Source: an uncultured Erythrobacter sp.
GTDB taxonomy: Bacteria; Pseudomonadota; Alphaproteobacteria; Sphingomonadales; Sphingomonadaceae
DNA length: 64,000 nt
Direction of reading: 5' to 3'
NCBI GenBank assembly: GCA_947500645.1
Contig: CANMSD010000001.1
Coordinates: 1,240,001 to 1,304,000, forward strand
The notes beneath the pieces were generated by a model. The model did no database searches. It was not told where the DNA came from and saw nothing but the letters and a program-made list of their open reading frames with translations. The translations under genes and the position numbers were made by a program. Positions 1-8,685 of the stretch are shown one piece after another; the first letter of the stretch is position 1; every line of letters starts with the position of its first letter.

Positions 1-288
1 CCCCGCTTGGCCAAAGGCGGAGAGATTACTTTGGCGGGCTTTTACTCACAGCGTTTGGGCTTCGATTTCGCGCCCGCCTTTATGAAAGAGGTGCGCTTGC
101 GCATCGCCGCCGAATGGCAGCCGGAAGATCTCGCGCAAACCAACACGCTGATTGAATCCGGCAAGCTCGACTTGGGCGGATTGATAAGCGACCGGCGGCC
201 AGCCGAGGAGGCAACCTCTGCCTACCCACATGCATTCGGCGATCCCGATTGCCTTAAAATGGTTCTCGATTGGAGGGGCTGCGCATGA
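1..288 (+). CDS. bchC: Bacteriochlorophyllide a dehydrogenase BchC, C-terminal part
   Basis: Only the last 95 codons are present; the gene begins before the window. The visible part ([14 protein letters not shown], then [18 protein letters not shown], then [11 protein letters not shown] near the end) matches the C-terminal end of BchC, a zinc-type alcohol dehydrogenase that oxidises 3-hydroxyethyl bacteriochlorophyllide a to the 3-acetyl pigment, a late step of bacteriochlorophyll a synthesis. The stop codon overlaps the bchX start as ATGA at 285-288, so bchC, X, Y and Z are translationally coupled. The identification rests on these C-terminal residues plus the bchCXYZ-puf gene order, because the catalytic N-terminal domain is off the window. 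Confidence 0.9.
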   Translation, partial: PRLAKGGEITLAGFYSQRLGFDFAPAFMKEVRLRIAAEWQPEDLAQTNTLIESGKLDLGGLISDRRPAEEATSAYPHAFGDPDCLKMVLDWRGCA

Positions 289-1274
289 GCATGCTTGATA
301 TTCAGACGGATGCGCTGCGTGACGAGGCGAGCCAAGAGCCTGATCCGGTCCACACCGGTGAAGTAACCAGCGAAACGCAGGTCATCGCGATCTACGGCAA
401 AGGCGGCTCGGGCAAGAGCTTCGCGCTGTCCAACCTCAGCTACATGATGGCTCAGCAGGGCAAGCGCGTGCTGCTGATCGGCTGCGATCCAAAGTCGGAC
501 ACCACCAGCCTGCTGTTCGGCGGCAAGTCCTGCCCGACCATCATCGAGACGTCCTCGAAGAAGAAACTGGCCGGTGAGGAAGTCACGATCGAAGACGTGT
601 GTTTCCAGCGTGACGGTGTGTTCGCGATGGAACTTGGCGGTCCAGAAGTCGGTCGCGGCTGCGGCGGACGAGGCATCATTCACGGCTTCGAGCTGCTCGA
701 AAAGCTGGGTTTCCACGAATGGGGCTTTGATTACGTCCTGCTCGATTTCCTAGGCGATGTGGTGTGCGGCGGCTTCGGCCTGCCGATTGCGCGCGACATG
801 TGCCAGAAAGTGATCGTGGTCGGATCGAACGACCTGCAATCGCTCTATGTCGCCAACAATGTCTGCCACGCGGTCGAGTATTTCCGCAAGATGGGCGGCA
901 ATGTCGGCGTTGCGGGCATGATCGTGAACAAGGATGATGGAACCGGCGAAGCGCAAGCATTTGCCGAAGCTGTCGACATTCCGGTGCTCACCGCCATTCC
1001 TGCGGACGAAGATATCCGCCGCAAGTCGGCCAATTATCAGATCATCGGTAAGCCGGGCGGCGAATGGGCGAGCCTGTTTGAGACACTGGCGACCAATGTT
1101 GCTGAGGCACCTCCAAAACAACCCGCCCCGCTCGATCAGGATGGCCTGCTCGGCCTGTTCAGCCCCGAAGATACCGGCGGCGACATTCAGCTGGTGCCAG
1201 CCACACAGGCCGACATGCGCGGCGGCGTGTTTGAAGAAAAGCCGTCTCTGGAAGTGATTTACGACGAGGTATGA
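285..1274 (+). CDS. bchX: Chlorophyllide a reductase iron protein BchX
   Basis: NifH-like ATPase of chlorophyllide a oxidoreductase (COR), which passes electrons to the BchYZ catalytic component to reduce ring B of chlorophyllide a. In the 329-residue product the P-loop GKGGSGKS is at 38-45. The two cysteines that bind the [4Fe-4S] cluster bridging the dimer are at 126 (GRGCGG) and 161 (DVVCGG). I chose the ATG at 285, which overlaps the bchC stop and follows GGAGGGG at 272-278; a TTG at 270 is the alternative. BchX is told from BchL by the longer acidic N-terminus and the GSGKS rather than GIGKS loop. The stop at 1272-1274 lies inside a second ATGA whose ATG is not in frame with bchY. Confidence 0.97.
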   Translation: MSMLDIQTDALRDEASQEPDPVHTGEVTSETQVIAIYGKGGSGKSFALSNLSYMMAQQGKRVLLIGCDPKSDTTSLLFGGKSCPTIIETSSKKKLAGEEVTIEDVCFQRDGVFAMELGGPEVGRGCGGRGIIHGFELLEKLGFHEWGFDYVLLDFLGDVVCGGFGLPIARDMCQKVIVVGSNDLQSLYVANNVCHAVEYFRKMGGNVGVAGMIVNKDDGTGEAQAFAEAVDIPVLTAIPADEDIRRKSANYQIIGKPGGEWASLFETLATNVAEAPPKQPAPLDQDGLLGLFSPEDTGGDIQLVPATQADMRGGVFEEKPSLEVIYDEV

Positions 1275-1275
1275 A

Positions 1276-2799
1276 CTGACCGATCTGCACGCCTCTGAAC
1301 GCACACGCGACCAGCTCGACCTCGGAGCCGCCGAGGGCGGTGCGTGTTCGAGCAGTGCGACGATGGAAGAAGCGGCGCGCGCGGCGGGCAAGAGCGACAT
1401 TCTCGATCAATACGCCGCGGACTATCCGGTCGGACCACACGACCAGCCGCAATCGATGTGCCCAGCCTTCGGGTCGCTCCGAGTGGGCCTTCGCATGCGC
1501 CGCACAGCGACCGTGCTTTCTGGCAGCGCATGCTGCGTTTACGGCCTGACCTTCACGTCTCATTTCTATGGTGCGCGGCGCACGGTTGGCTACGTGCCAT
1601 TCTCTTCGGAGACGCTCGTTACCGGCAAGCTGTTTGAAGATATCAAGGAGGCGGTCGAAGGGCTCGCCGATCCTGAAAACTACGACACCATCATCGTGAC
1701 CAACCTATGCGTTCCGACCGCCAGCGGCGTGCCGCTCAGGCTGCTGCCAGATCAGATCAATGGTGTGCGGATTGTCGGCATTGATGTGCCGGGTTTCGGC
1801 ATCCCCACCCATGCCGAGGCGAAAGACGTTCTGGCCGGCGCGATGCTGAAATATGCTCGCGAAGAAGTCACTGCTGGCCCTGTTGCGGCGCCCGCCGAAC
1901 GCTCGGACAAGCCGACTGTTACCTTGCTCGGCGAGATGTTTCCGGCCGACCCTGTCGTGATTGGCCAGATGCTTGAACCGCTGGGCTTAGCAGCTGGTCC
2001 GGTCGTGCCGACACGCGAATGGCGGGAGCTGTATTCGGCGCTCGATTGCTCGATCGCCGCCGCAATCCATCCGTTTTACACCGCGAGCATTCGCGAGTTT
2101 GAGACGGCTGGCCGTCCCGTGATCGGCTCGGCCCCGGTAGGCGCAGACGGCACCGCCGCCTGGCTCCAATCGATCGGCGACACCCTCGGACTCCCCCAAG
2201 CGCAAGTCGACAGTGTCAAGAACGCGATGATTGGCGCAATCCAAGGCGCGCTAGCTGCTCAGCCGATTTCAGGCCGCATCACTGTGTCTGGATATGAAGG
2301 ATCCGAACTGCTGGTCGCGCGCCTGCTGATCGAAAGCGGCGCGGATGTGCCCTATGTCGGCAGCGCCTGCCCGCAGACGCGCTGGTCCGATCCGGACCGC
2401 GAATGGCTCGAAGCACGCGGCGTCAAAGTGAACTTCCGCGCGAGCCTTGAAGAAGACATCGCGGCGGTCGAGGAATACGGCCCAGACCTTGCGATTGGCA
2501 CAACCCCTGTTGTGCAGCACGCGAAGGCGAAAGCGATTCCGGCGCTCTATTTCACCAACCTCATTTCCGCCCGTCCTTTGATGGGGCCAGCCGGCGCAGG
2601 CAGCCTCGCGACAGTGATCAACGCGGCCATGGCGAACAAGGATCGGTTCGACAAAATGCGCGACTTCTTCGAAGGGGTCGGAGCAGAGCACACCGCAGGC
2701 GTGTGGGAAGACACCCCCGTCGATCGACCGAAATTCCGCAAGAAATATGCGGCTCTGAATGAAGCGGCTCGCAAGGCGGCTGAGGCGGTGGGCACATGA
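1276..2799 (+). CDS. bchY: Chlorophyllide a reductase subunit BchY (start codon uncertain)
   Basis: NifD-like subunit of COR; with BchZ it holds the [4Fe-4S] cluster and the chlorophyllide site. The body is typical ([18 protein letters not shown]; later [17 protein letters not shown]). The frame is open from 1258, but the first ATG is only at 1363. The residues encoded upstream ([10 protein letters not shown]) resemble the usual BchY N-terminus. Counting from a CTG at 1276, preceded by GAGG at 1266-1269, the family cysteines fall at 62, 86/87 and 145, where they are expected. I therefore place the start at CTG 1276 (507 residues); ATG 1363 would give a 478-residue, N-terminally short protein. 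The stop overlaps bchZ as ATGA. Function is near certain, the start is not. Confidence 0.93.
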   Translation: MTDLHASERTRDQLDLGAAEGGACSSSATMEEAARAAGKSDILDQYAADYPVGPHDQPQSMCPAFGSLRVGLRMRRTATVLSGSACCVYGLTFTSHFYGARRTVGYVPFSSETLVTGKLFEDIKEAVEGLADPENYDTIIVTNLCVPTASGVPLRLLPDQINGVRIVGIDVPGFGIPTHAEAKDVLAGAMLKYAREEVTAGPVAAPAERSDKPTVTLLGEMFPADPVVIGQMLEPLGLAAGPVVPTREWRELYSALDCSIAAAIHPFYTASIREFETAGRPVIGSAPVGADGTAAWLQSIGDTLGLPQAQVDSVKNAMIGAIQGALAAQPISGRITVSGYEGSELLVARLLIESGADVPYVGSACPQTRWSDPDREWLEARGVKVNFRASLEEDIAAVEEYGPDLAIGTTPVVQHAKAKAIPALYFTNLISARPLMGPAGAGSLATVINAAMANKDRFDKMRDFFEGVGAEHTAGVWEDTPVDRPKFRKKYAALNEAARKAAEAVGT

Positions 2800-4256
2800 C
2801 GCTGATCCTCGACCATGATCGCGCGGGCGGATATTGGGGCGCAACCTACGTCTTCACGGCGGTCAAGGGCCTGCAAGTCATCATCGACGGCCCGGTGGGT
2901 TGCGAAAACCTGCCGGTGACCAGCGTGCTGCACTACACAGACGGTCTTCCGCCGCATGAACTCCCCATCGTGGTGACGGGGCTTGGCGAGGAAGAGCTGG
3001 GCAAGACCGGAACCGAAGGCGCGATGAAGCGCGCGTGGGAAACGCTTGATCCAGAACTTCCAGCGGTCGTTGTCACCGGTTCCATCGCCGAGATGATCGG
3101 CGGCGGGGTCACGCCCGAAGGCACGAACATCAAGCGCTTCCTGCCGCGCACAATCGACGAAGATCAGTGGGAAAGCGCGGACCGCGCTCTCACCTGGCTT
3201 TGGACCGAGTTCGGGCCGAAGAAGATGCCCAAGCAGCGCGAGCGCCGGGAAGGTGAAAAGCCGCGCGTCAATATCATCGGCCCATCCTACGGCATGTTCA
3301 ACATGGCCAGCGATCTGGCTGAAATCCGCCGCCTGGTCGAAGGAATCGGCGCGGAAGTGGGCGTGGTGTTCCCGCTCGGCTGCCACCTCGCCGATATTCG
3401 GCAACTGGGGATGGCAGATGCCAACATCTGCATGTACCGCGAGTTCGGCCGCAATTTGTGCGAGACGCTGGAGCGGCCATACTATCAAGCGCCGGTCGGC
3501 CTCACCTCCACCACCAAATTCCTGCGCGCCTTGGGCGAAGAGCTGGGCCTTGACCCAGAGCCGTTTATCGAGCGCGAGAAACACACGACGATCAAGCCGC
3601 TATGGGATTTGTGGCGCTCCGTCACACAGGACTTCTTCGGCACGGCCAATTTCGGCATCGTCGCGAACGAGACCTATGCGCGCGGCGTGCGGAATTTCCT
3701 CGAAGGCGACATGGGCCTGCCCTGCGCCTTCGCCCATTCGCGCAGCGCGGGGATTAAACCCGACAACGAGCAAGTGCGCGCCGACATCGCCGAGAAAGCG
3801 CCGCTGGTGGTGTTCGGCAGCTATAATGAGCGCATGTATATGGCCGAAAGCGCCGGTAGCGGGTTTGGCCCACGGGGTATCTACATCCCGGCGAGTTTCC
3901 CGGGCGCCGCGATTCGCCGCCATACCGGCACACCCTTCATGGGTTATTCCGGCGCAACATATCTGGTGCAGGAAGTGTGTAATGCACTGTTCGATGCGCT
4001 GTTCAATATCCTGCCGCTTGGCACGGATCTCGACAAAGTACCGGCCACGCCAGCGCGCGATCTGGCCGAATTGAGCTGGGACGACGAAGCCAAGACAAAA
4101 CTTGACGCATTGGTCGAAGCACAACCCGTTCTCATTCGAATTTCCGCGGCCAAGCGGCTGCGCGATGCCGCCGAACGCGTGGCGCGTAAGCGCGGCGACG
4201 CGATGGTCACAGCCGACTGCCTCGCCGACGCCATCCTGGAAGGGGAAGGCGCATGA
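2796..4256 (+). CDS. bchZ: Chlorophyllide a reductase subunit BchZ
   Basis: NifK-like subunit of COR, the partner of BchY in reducing the C7=C8 bond of chlorophyllide a, which separates bacteriochlorophyll a from chlorophyll. The 486-residue product opens with the family hallmark of an immediate catalytic domain ([18 protein letters not shown]) and has the conserved cluster-ligand cysteine at 36 (GPVGCENLP). The ATG overlaps the bchY stop as ATGA. It is followed by a 129-base leader and then pufB, the usual superoperon order, so bchZ transcripts probably read through into the light-harvesting and reaction-centre genes. Nothing unusual in length or motifs. Confidence 0.97.
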   Translation: MTLILDHDRAGGYWGATYVFTAVKGLQVIIDGPVGCENLPVTSVLHYTDGLPPHELPIVVTGLGEEELGKTGTEGAMKRAWETLDPELPAVVVTGSIAEMIGGGVTPEGTNIKRFLPRTIDEDQWESADRALTWLWTEFGPKKMPKQRERREGEKPRVNIIGPSYGMFNMASDLAEIRRLVEGIGAEVGVVFPLGCHLADIRQLGMADANICMYREFGRNLCETLERPYYQAPVGLTSTTKFLRALGEELGLDPEPFIEREKHTTIKPLWDLWRSVTQDFFGTANFGIVANETYARGVRNFLEGDMGLPCAFAHSRSAGIKPDNEQVRADIAEKAPLVVFGSYNERMYMAESAGSGFGPRGIYIPASFPGAAIRRHTGTPFMGYSGATYLVQEVCNALFDALFNILPLGTDLDKVPATPARDLAELSWDDEAKTKLDALVEAQPVLIRISAAKRLRDAAERVARKRGDAMVTADCLADAILEGEGA

Positions 4257-4385
4257 CCGGCGGCCATCAAACCAGTTTACGAGATTGCCCGGAAACGGGC
4301 TCCATCATCCACGTGGGGGATCACGCGGGGATATCGTCGGGGGCAATTTCGCCCTCACTCCATCAACGGAATACGGAGAATACCG
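4257..4385 (+). promoter_or_regulatory. Leader between bchZ and pufB with two RNA hairpins, no pufQ
   Basis: No credible gene lies here. Two potential RNA stems are visible: GCCCG-GAAA-CGGGC at 4287-4300, a 5-bp stem closed by a GNRA tetraloop, and a 6-bp stem with one G-U pair at 4339-4356 (GGGGGC, loop AATTTC, GCCCTC). In purple bacteria this position often carries pufQ and the puf promoter and 5' untranslated region; pufQ is not present here. A Shine-Dalgarno GGAG at 4375-4378 serves pufB. A role as processing or stability elements of puf mRNA is inference. Confidence 0.5.
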
Positions 4386-4550
4386 ATGAACGATCCGGCT
4401 GATCGCCCGAGCGTTGGCACGTATCTGACCGACGAGGAGGCCAAGGAGATCCATAAAGCATTTATGGGCACCTTTGCACTTTACGTTGGCATTGCGGTCG
4501 TCGCTCACTTGCTGCTTTGGGCCAACAAGCCCTGGCTTCCGATCCTCTGA
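4386..4550 (+). CDS. pufB: Light-harvesting 1 beta subunit PufB
   Basis: A 54-residue beta polypeptide of the core antenna (LH1/B870). Residues 1-27 are the polar cytoplasmic N-terminus with the typical SVGTYLTDEEAKEIHKAF; one membrane helix follows (about 28-47) carrying His41, the axial ligand of the antenna bacteriochlorophyll, and the C-terminus is WANKPWLPIL. Length, the His position and the aromatic C-terminal tail fit the family exactly. The ATG has GGAG seven bases upstream. pufA follows after 23 bases. LH1 beta and alpha pair as heterodimers that ring the reaction centre; pufBA is normally translated in excess over pufLM, consistent with the hairpin after pufA. Confidence 0.96.
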   Translation: MNDPADRPSVGTYLTDEEAKEIHKAFMGTFALYVGIAVVAHLLLWANKPWLPIL

Positions 4551-4573
4551 TCCTCAAAAGATAGGAATTACCT

Positions 4574-4762
4574 ATGTGGAGAATTTGGCATCAATTTGAT
4601 GTGCGCCGGGTGCTTGTTGCCCTGCACGTCGGGCTGGCAGTGCTGGCCTTTACCATCCACTTCATCCTGCTCAGCACGGACCGCTACAATTGGCTCGATG
4701 GGCCAAGCGCCGGCACGTCACAAGCAGCTGCAGTGATCGAGAGTTCGGAAGCCTCCGGCTAG
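4574..4762 (+). CDS. pufA: Light-harvesting 1 alpha subunit PufA
   Basis: A 62-residue LH1 alpha polypeptide. It begins with the conserved [17 protein letters not shown] interface segment, then one membrane helix (about 13-35) with His29 (FTIHFILL), the bacteriochlorophyll ligand, then DRYNWLDG on the periplasmic side. The last 15 or so residues (rich in A, S, E) are a polar tail that may be trimmed in the mature subunit, as in other LH1 alpha chains; that is inference. The gene sits 23 bases after pufB and is followed by a strong intercistronic hairpin before pufL. Confidence 0.95.
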   Translation: MWRIWHQFDVRRVLVALHVGLAVLAFTIHFILLSTDRYNWLDGPSAGTSQAAAVIESSEASG

Positions 4763-4781
4763 CCGAGCCTGATAAGTGAGT

Positions 4782-4803
4782 GGGGGCAGGTTCGCCTGCC
4801 TCC
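4782..4803 (+). promoter_or_regulatory. Intercistronic hairpin between pufA and pufL
   Basis: A 9-bp GC-rich stem (GGGGGCAGG pairing with CCTGCCTCC, one G-U pair) closed by a TTCG tetraloop, an exceptionally stable RNA fold, with no T-run after it. In Rhodobacter a hairpin in this position blocks 3'-to-5' decay and makes the pufBA part of the message longer-lived than pufLM, setting the excess of LH1 over reaction centre. The same role here is inferred from position and structure. Confidence 0.8.
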
Positions 4804-4859
4804 AACAACTTGTTCTGTAACGAGAATAACCTGCCCTAGCTGGCGGGGAGGATGGACTT

Positions 4860-5681
4860 ATGCTCCTTAGTTTCGAGCGCAAATACCGCGTGCGTGGCGG
4901 CACCTTGGTCGGAGGGGATCTCTTCGATTTCTGGGTCGGGCCATTCTACGTTGGTTTCTTCGGGGTCACAGCTGCGATTGCCGCGCTGATGGGGACAATG
5001 TTGATCTTCGCGGCGGCGGCTCAGGGACCAACCCTGAACCCGTGGCTTATCTCTATCGACCCGCCAGCGATTGAAGCTGGCCTTAAATTCATGCCGCTGA
5101 ATGAAGGCGGCTATTGGCAGGTGATTACGGGCTGCGCGATTGTCGCGTTCGGTTCGTGGGCGCTGCGCCAGGTGGAAATATCGCGCAAGCTGGGCATGGG
5201 GCTGCATGTTCCCTTCGCTTTCAGCTTTGCGATCCTCGCCTATGTGACCTTGGTGGTGATCCGCCCGGTGCTGATGGGCGCTTGGGGCCATGGATTTCCC
5301 TATGGCATCTGGACCCACCTCGATTGGGTGTCCAACGTGGGCTATCAATATGTGAACTTCCACTACAACCCGCTGCACATGATCGCGATCACGTTCTTCT
5401 TTACGACGTGTCTCGCGCTCGCATTGCACGGCGGCCTCGTGCTTTCCGCGGTCAATCCCGGCAAGGATGCCGAAGTCCGATCTCCGGAATACGAAGACAC
5501 CTATTTCCGCGACTTCATCGGCTATTCCGTCGGCACTTTGGGCATCCACAGGGTCGGCCTGATCCTGGCGCTCAATGCCGGGTTCTGGAGCGCCGCATGC
5601 ATCGTCATATCCGGTCCACTTTTCGTCGGCAGCTGGCCAGAATTCTGGGAATTCTGGAAAGCCATTCCGATCTGGTCGTGA
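4860..5681 (+). CDS. pufL: Photosynthetic reaction centre L subunit PufL
   Basis: Five-helix L chain of the type-II reaction centre, 273 residues. Cofactor ligands fall at the same numbers as in Rhodobacter: His153 (accessory bacteriochlorophyll), His168 and His173 (special pair; FHYNPLHM), His190 and His230 (non-haem iron; ALHGG and GTLGIH). The N-terminus ([13 protein letters not shown]) and the helix-D segment [15 protein letters not shown] are canonical. It is preceded by GGGGAGGA and the pufA hairpin, and is followed after 14 bases by pufM. No frameshift or missing ligand was seen. Confidence 0.98.
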   Translation: MLLSFERKYRVRGGTLVGGDLFDFWVGPFYVGFFGVTAAIAALMGTMLIFAAAAQGPTLNPWLISIDPPAIEAGLKFMPLNEGGYWQVITGCAIVAFGSWALRQVEISRKLGMGLHVPFAFSFAILAYVTLVVIRPVLMGAWGHGFPYGIWTHLDWVSNVGYQYVNFHYNPLHMIAITFFFTTCLALALHGGLVLSAVNPGKDAEVRSPEYEDTYFRDFIGYSVGTLGIHRVGLILALNAGFWSAACIVISGPLFVGSWPEFWEFWKAIPIWS

Positions 5682-5695
5682 GGGAGTAACTGGCA

Positions 5696-6619
5696 ATGCT
5701 ACGCTATCAAAACATCTTCACTCAAATCCAGCTCAAGGCGGAGCCCGAAATGGGCATTGCCCTGCCCGCGGGCGATGAGGATCGGATCAATTCGACCTTC
5801 TACAGCTATTGGGCGGGCAAGATCGGCCAGGCGCAGATCGGGCCGTTCTATCTGGGCTGGCTGGGCATGATCTCGCTCGCATTCGGTGCGGCGGCGATCA
5901 TGATCATCGGCCTGAATTTCTGGGCGCAAGCGGGATGGAGTCCGCAGACTTTCATGCGAGAGTTCTTTTGGCTCTCGCTCGATCCACCTGGCCCAGAATA
6001 TGGCTTTAGCCCGTTCGTGCCGCTGAATGAGGGCGGCTGGTTCATCCTGACCGGCGCGTTCCTCACCATCTCGGTTCTGTGCTGGTGGGTGCGCACTTAC
6101 ATGCGAGCAAAATCGCTCGGCATGGGGATGCACATTCCCTGGGCGTTCGCGAGTGCGATCTGGCTGTTCCTGGTGCTCGGCTTTATTCGTCCCTTGCTGC
6201 TTGGCAGTTGGGCAGAGGCCGTGCCCTACGGCGTGTTCTCTCACCTCGATTGGACGAACAACTTCTCGCTGATCTACGGGAACCTGTTCTATAATCCGTT
6301 CCACGCGCTCTCGATCGCCTTCCTCTATGGCTCAGCCTTGCTGTTCGCCATGCACGGCGCGACGATCCTGGCGGTTGGGCGCTACGGCGGTGAGCGCGAG
6401 ATCGAGCAGATCACCGACCGCGGCACGGCATCGGAACGTGCAGCGTTGTTCTGGCGCTGGACCATGGGCTTCAACGCGACGATGGAGTCGATCCACCGTT
6501 GGGCATGGTGGTTCGCCGTTCTGACCACTCTGACGGGAGGCATCGGTATTCTCCTGACCGGAACTGTGGTCGACAACTGGTATGTGTGGGCTCAGGAGCA
6601 TCACTACGCACCAAGCTAG
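5696..6619 (+). CDS. pufM: Photosynthetic reaction centre M subunit PufM
   Basis: M chain of the reaction centre, 307 residues. The special-pair and accessory ligands are His203 (NPFHAL) and His183 (FSHLDW), and the iron ligands His220, Glu235 and His267, each one higher than Rhodobacter numbering. Tyr211, close to the special pair, is conserved. It is the last gene of the superoperon: a terminator follows 67 bases downstream and there is no pufC tetrahaem cytochrome gene, so re-reduction of the special pair must rely on a separate periplasmic donor. The start has GGGAG at 5682-5686. Confidence 0.98.
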   Translation: MLRYQNIFTQIQLKAEPEMGIALPAGDEDRINSTFYSYWAGKIGQAQIGPFYLGWLGMISLAFGAAAIMIIGLNFWAQAGWSPQTFMREFFWLSLDPPGPEYGFSPFVPLNEGGWFILTGAFLTISVLCWWVRTYMRAKSLGMGMHIPWAFASAIWLFLVLGFIRPLLLGSWAEAVPYGVFSHLDWTNNFSLIYGNLFYNPFHALSIAFLYGSALLFAMHGATILAVGRYGGEREIEQITDRGTASERAALFWRWTMGFNATMESIHRWAWWFAVLTTLTGGIGILLTGTVVDNWYVWAQEHHYAPS

Positions 6620-6686
6620 GATCAGCGCTTCGTCGGGCGTGCCCCTGTGCCCTTCCCTTCCCAGCAGGCTGAGCACGCCAAGCAGA

Positions 6687-6718
6687 AACCCGGTTCCCAG
6701 CAATGGGACCGGGTTTTT
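6687..6718 (+). terminator. Rho-independent terminator after pufM
   Basis: The stem AACCCGG/CCGGGTT continues inward as TCCC/GGGA with one bulged T, with a six-base loop and a run of five T at 6714-6718. It closes the bchCXYZ-pufBALM transcript and lies between two convergent transcription units. Confidence 0.85.
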
Positions 6719-6730
6719 CTTGAGTAAAAG

Positions 6731-6994
6731 TCAGTCTTCGGAATGTCGGAAGCGTTCGCGCAAGTCGAGCAGATGAAGCGGCAGGGAAAGTGCGAGTGGC
6801 AAGGCAATCCAATGCCATGCCGCATCAACCAATGCCGCTCTCAAGCCCAGCACCAGCAGCGCGGCCGGGCCTAGCAGGCCGACAATAGCAAGCCAGCGCC
6901 ATCCGCGCAGCTTCAGCCATACGGCCTCGCCCGCAAGCACCGCCAGAATGATGTCGGCGGCATGTCCCGATTGGAATAGCGCATCCAGCATCAT
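6731..6994 (-). CDS. Small membrane protein of unknown function in the PGC
   Basis: An 87-residue hydrophobic protein that I do not recognise. Three likely membrane segments are visible: about 12-27 (AADIILAVLAGEAVWL), 34-56 (WLAIVGLLGPAALLVLGLR) and 59-77. The C-terminal tail is charged (DLRERFRHSED). It starts 15 bases after the tspO stop and is the last gene of the minus-strand group, so it is probably co-transcribed with bchG, bchP and tspO and made under the same conditions. The Shine-Dalgarno is weak, which fits coupling to tspO. No cofactor-binding motif is evident. Confidence is in its being a gene, from its reading frame, hydrophobic pattern and spacing. Confidence 0.6.
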   Translation of the reverse strand: MMLDALFQSGHAADIILAVLAGEAVWLKLRGWRWLAIVGLLGPAALLVLGLRAALVDAAWHWIALPLALSLPLHLLDLRERFRHSED

Positions 6995-7009
6995 AGAATG
7001 TCGCTCAGA

Positions 7010-7492
7010 TCACCCAAACGGACCGTTGATCTCAACGACTTGCCAATTAAGCGCACCGGCGATCGTCACCCAGATCAGATAGGGTACCAACAGCAGGCTT
7101 GCCGCCTTGGAATAACGGTAAGAATAGACGATCAGCGCGAGGATCGAGAGCCACAGCAGAAGCAGCTCTATAAACGCGAGATCGGGACGCTGGATGCGGA
7201 AGAAGATCAGGCTCCAGGTGATGTTGAGGAACGCATTCAATGAGAACAGGCAGATCAGAATGTCGGATACCCGCCGAGTTGGCGCGGCGAGCCAAGCCGT
7301 CACAGCCGATGCTGTCGCAAACGCAAAGATGATCGTCCAGGCAATTGGAAATAGCTGATCTGGCGGGTTCCAGCTCGGCTTCTCAAGCGATTGATACCAC
7401 GGCCCCAGATCGGTGATCGTCGCTCCCAGCATGGCCACCGCAATCGCAGCGATGCTGGCAATGACGACCGGTAAAACCCAGTATTTGCCCAT
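7010..7492 (-). CDS. tspO: TspO/MBR family tryptophan-rich sensory protein
   Basis: A 160-residue, five-helix membrane protein. It carries the family signatures WYQSLEKPSWNPP (33-45), NAFLNITWSLIFF (86-98) and PYLIWVTIAGALNWQVVEIN (137-156). TspO binds porphyrins and in Rhodobacter acts as an oxygen-linked negative modulator of photosynthesis genes, possibly by controlling tetrapyrrole intermediates. I start it at MGKYWVLP because that ATG (7492) overlaps the bchP stop as TAATG; a 12-residue upstream extension would run into bchP. Its place directly behind bchP ties it to bacteriochlorophyll synthesis here. Confidence 0.93.
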   Translation of the reverse strand: MGKYWVLPVVIASIAAIAVAMLGATITDLGPWYQSLEKPSWNPPDQLFPIAWTIIFAFATASAVTAWLAAPTRRVSDILICLFSLNAFLNITWSLIFFRIQRPDLAFIELLLLWLSILALIVYSYRYSKAASLLLVPYLIWVTIAGALNWQVVEINGPFG

Positions 7493-8685
7493 TAGGCGGT
7501 AGCTCTCAGTCCGAGTAGGTGCGCACAATCCTTCAGGAATATCTTGATATGCGCCATCGGCTTCGCCCTCACCAATCGCTTGTTCATGTAAGCCTGCCAG
7601 GTGAGTTGCTGCACGTCCTTGTCATCGCACATTGTCACGAATCGCTCGCGGCGCTTGTCGCTGGAATACCAGAAATACTGCATCATCCCCAGGACCCAGA
7701 ATACCTTGCCATGCTCTTTCATGAAGCGCTTGCGCGCGGCACGCAAAGCCTTTGCCTCACCAGTTACAAGGAATTTCTGGGCAGCTTCAGCCACAAAGCG
7801 TCCACCGATCATCGCGTAGTAGATGCCTTCGCCAGAGGCCGGCGCTACGATGCCTGCCGCATCACCTGCAACGATGACGTCGCGTCCATTGTCCCAGCGC
7901 TTTAGCGGTTTCAGAGGGATCGGCGCGCCCTCGCGGCGGACAGTCTCGCACTTCGTCAAATCCAGCTCATCGCGCATCGTGCTGACCGCACCGCGCAGTG
8001 AGAAGCCCTTGTTCGCGCTGCCGACCCCGATGCTCGCTGTCTTCCCGTGCGGGAATACCCAGGCGTAGAAATCGGGTGAGAGCTTGCCTTGATAGAACAC
8101 ATCGCAGCGTGACGGGTCATAGTTGTCGCTGACAACGTCAGGGGACTCGATAATTTCGTGATAGGCGAAGACGCACGGCGTCTTTTCGGCACCGGGAATG
8201 TTTTGCTTCGCCACGGCGGAGCGCGCTCCGTCGGCCCCGATCACCAGCTTGGCGCGCACCTGTTCGATGTCGCCGCCGCGCTTGCGCCGAAAGCAGATGA
8301 TCGCGCCCTCGTGATCGTCGCGCTCGATACGCTCAAATGTTGCGGTCAGGCGCTTTGCGCCATTTGCCTCGGCCCGCTTGCGCAGCCATTCGTCAAACTC
8401 CTCGCGATCGACCATGCCGACATAGCCAATCTCGCCAACCGGCATATCCACGGCGCGGTTCGAAGGCGCGATCATGCGCGCTGAACGGGCACGCGCGACC
8501 AACAGGCTTTGCGGAATTTCGAAGTCTTCCATCAATCGTGGTGGAACCGCTCCGCCGCACGGCTTGATCCGTCCACCCCGCTCAATCAGCAAGACGGAAT
8601 GTCCCGCCCGAGCCAAATCTGTTGCCGCCGTCGCCCCTGTAGGTCCTCCGCCGATCACGGCGACATCGTAGATTGTCTCACTCAT
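7492..8685 (-). CDS. bchP: Geranylgeranyl diphosphate/bacteriochlorophyll reductase BchP
   Basis: FAD-dependent reductase, 397 residues, that reduces the geranylgeranyl tail to phytyl in the last step of bacteriochlorophyll a synthesis. The N-terminal dinucleotide fold (VAVIGGGPTGATAATDLARAG, 8-28) and the diagnostic KPCGGAVPPRL segment just after it are present, as is the second FAD motif VIVAGDAAGIVAPASGEGIYYA in the C-terminal half. The start overlaps the stop of the PucC-like gene as ATGA, and the stop overlaps tspO. The order bchG, pucC-like, bchP matches other purple bacteria. Confidence 0.96.
   Translation of the reverse strand: MSETIYDVAVIGGGPTGATAATDLARAGHSVLLIERGGRIKPCGGAVPPRLMEDFEIPQSLLVARARSARMIAPSNRAVDMPVGEIGYVGMVDREEFDEWLRKRAEANGAKRLTATFERIERDDHEGAIICFRRKRGGDIEQVRAKLVIGADGARSAVAKQNIPGAEKTPCVFAYHEIIESPDVVSDNYDPSRCDVFYQGKLSPDFYAWVFPHGKTASIGVGSANKGFSLRGAVSTMRDELDLTKCETVRREGAPIPLKPLKRWDNGRDVIVAGDAAGIVAPASGEGIYYAMIGGRFVAEAAQKFLVTGEAKALRAARKRFMKEHGKVFWVLGMMQYFWYSSDKRRERFVTMCDDKDVQQLTWQAYMNKRLVRAKPMAHIKIFLKDCAHLLGLRATA

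Noticed and set aside
1340..1637. Overlapping open frames at the bchY start, as a sign of a frameshift inside the gene
   Set aside because: The main frame keeps all BchY motifs continuously from 1276 to 2799; only the start codon is in question.
4253..4402. A 49-codon frame starting in ATGA overlap with bchZ, at the place of pufQ
   Set aside because: The product is polar with no membrane segment and no similarity to PufQ; it runs into pufB and has no convincing Shine-Dalgarno.
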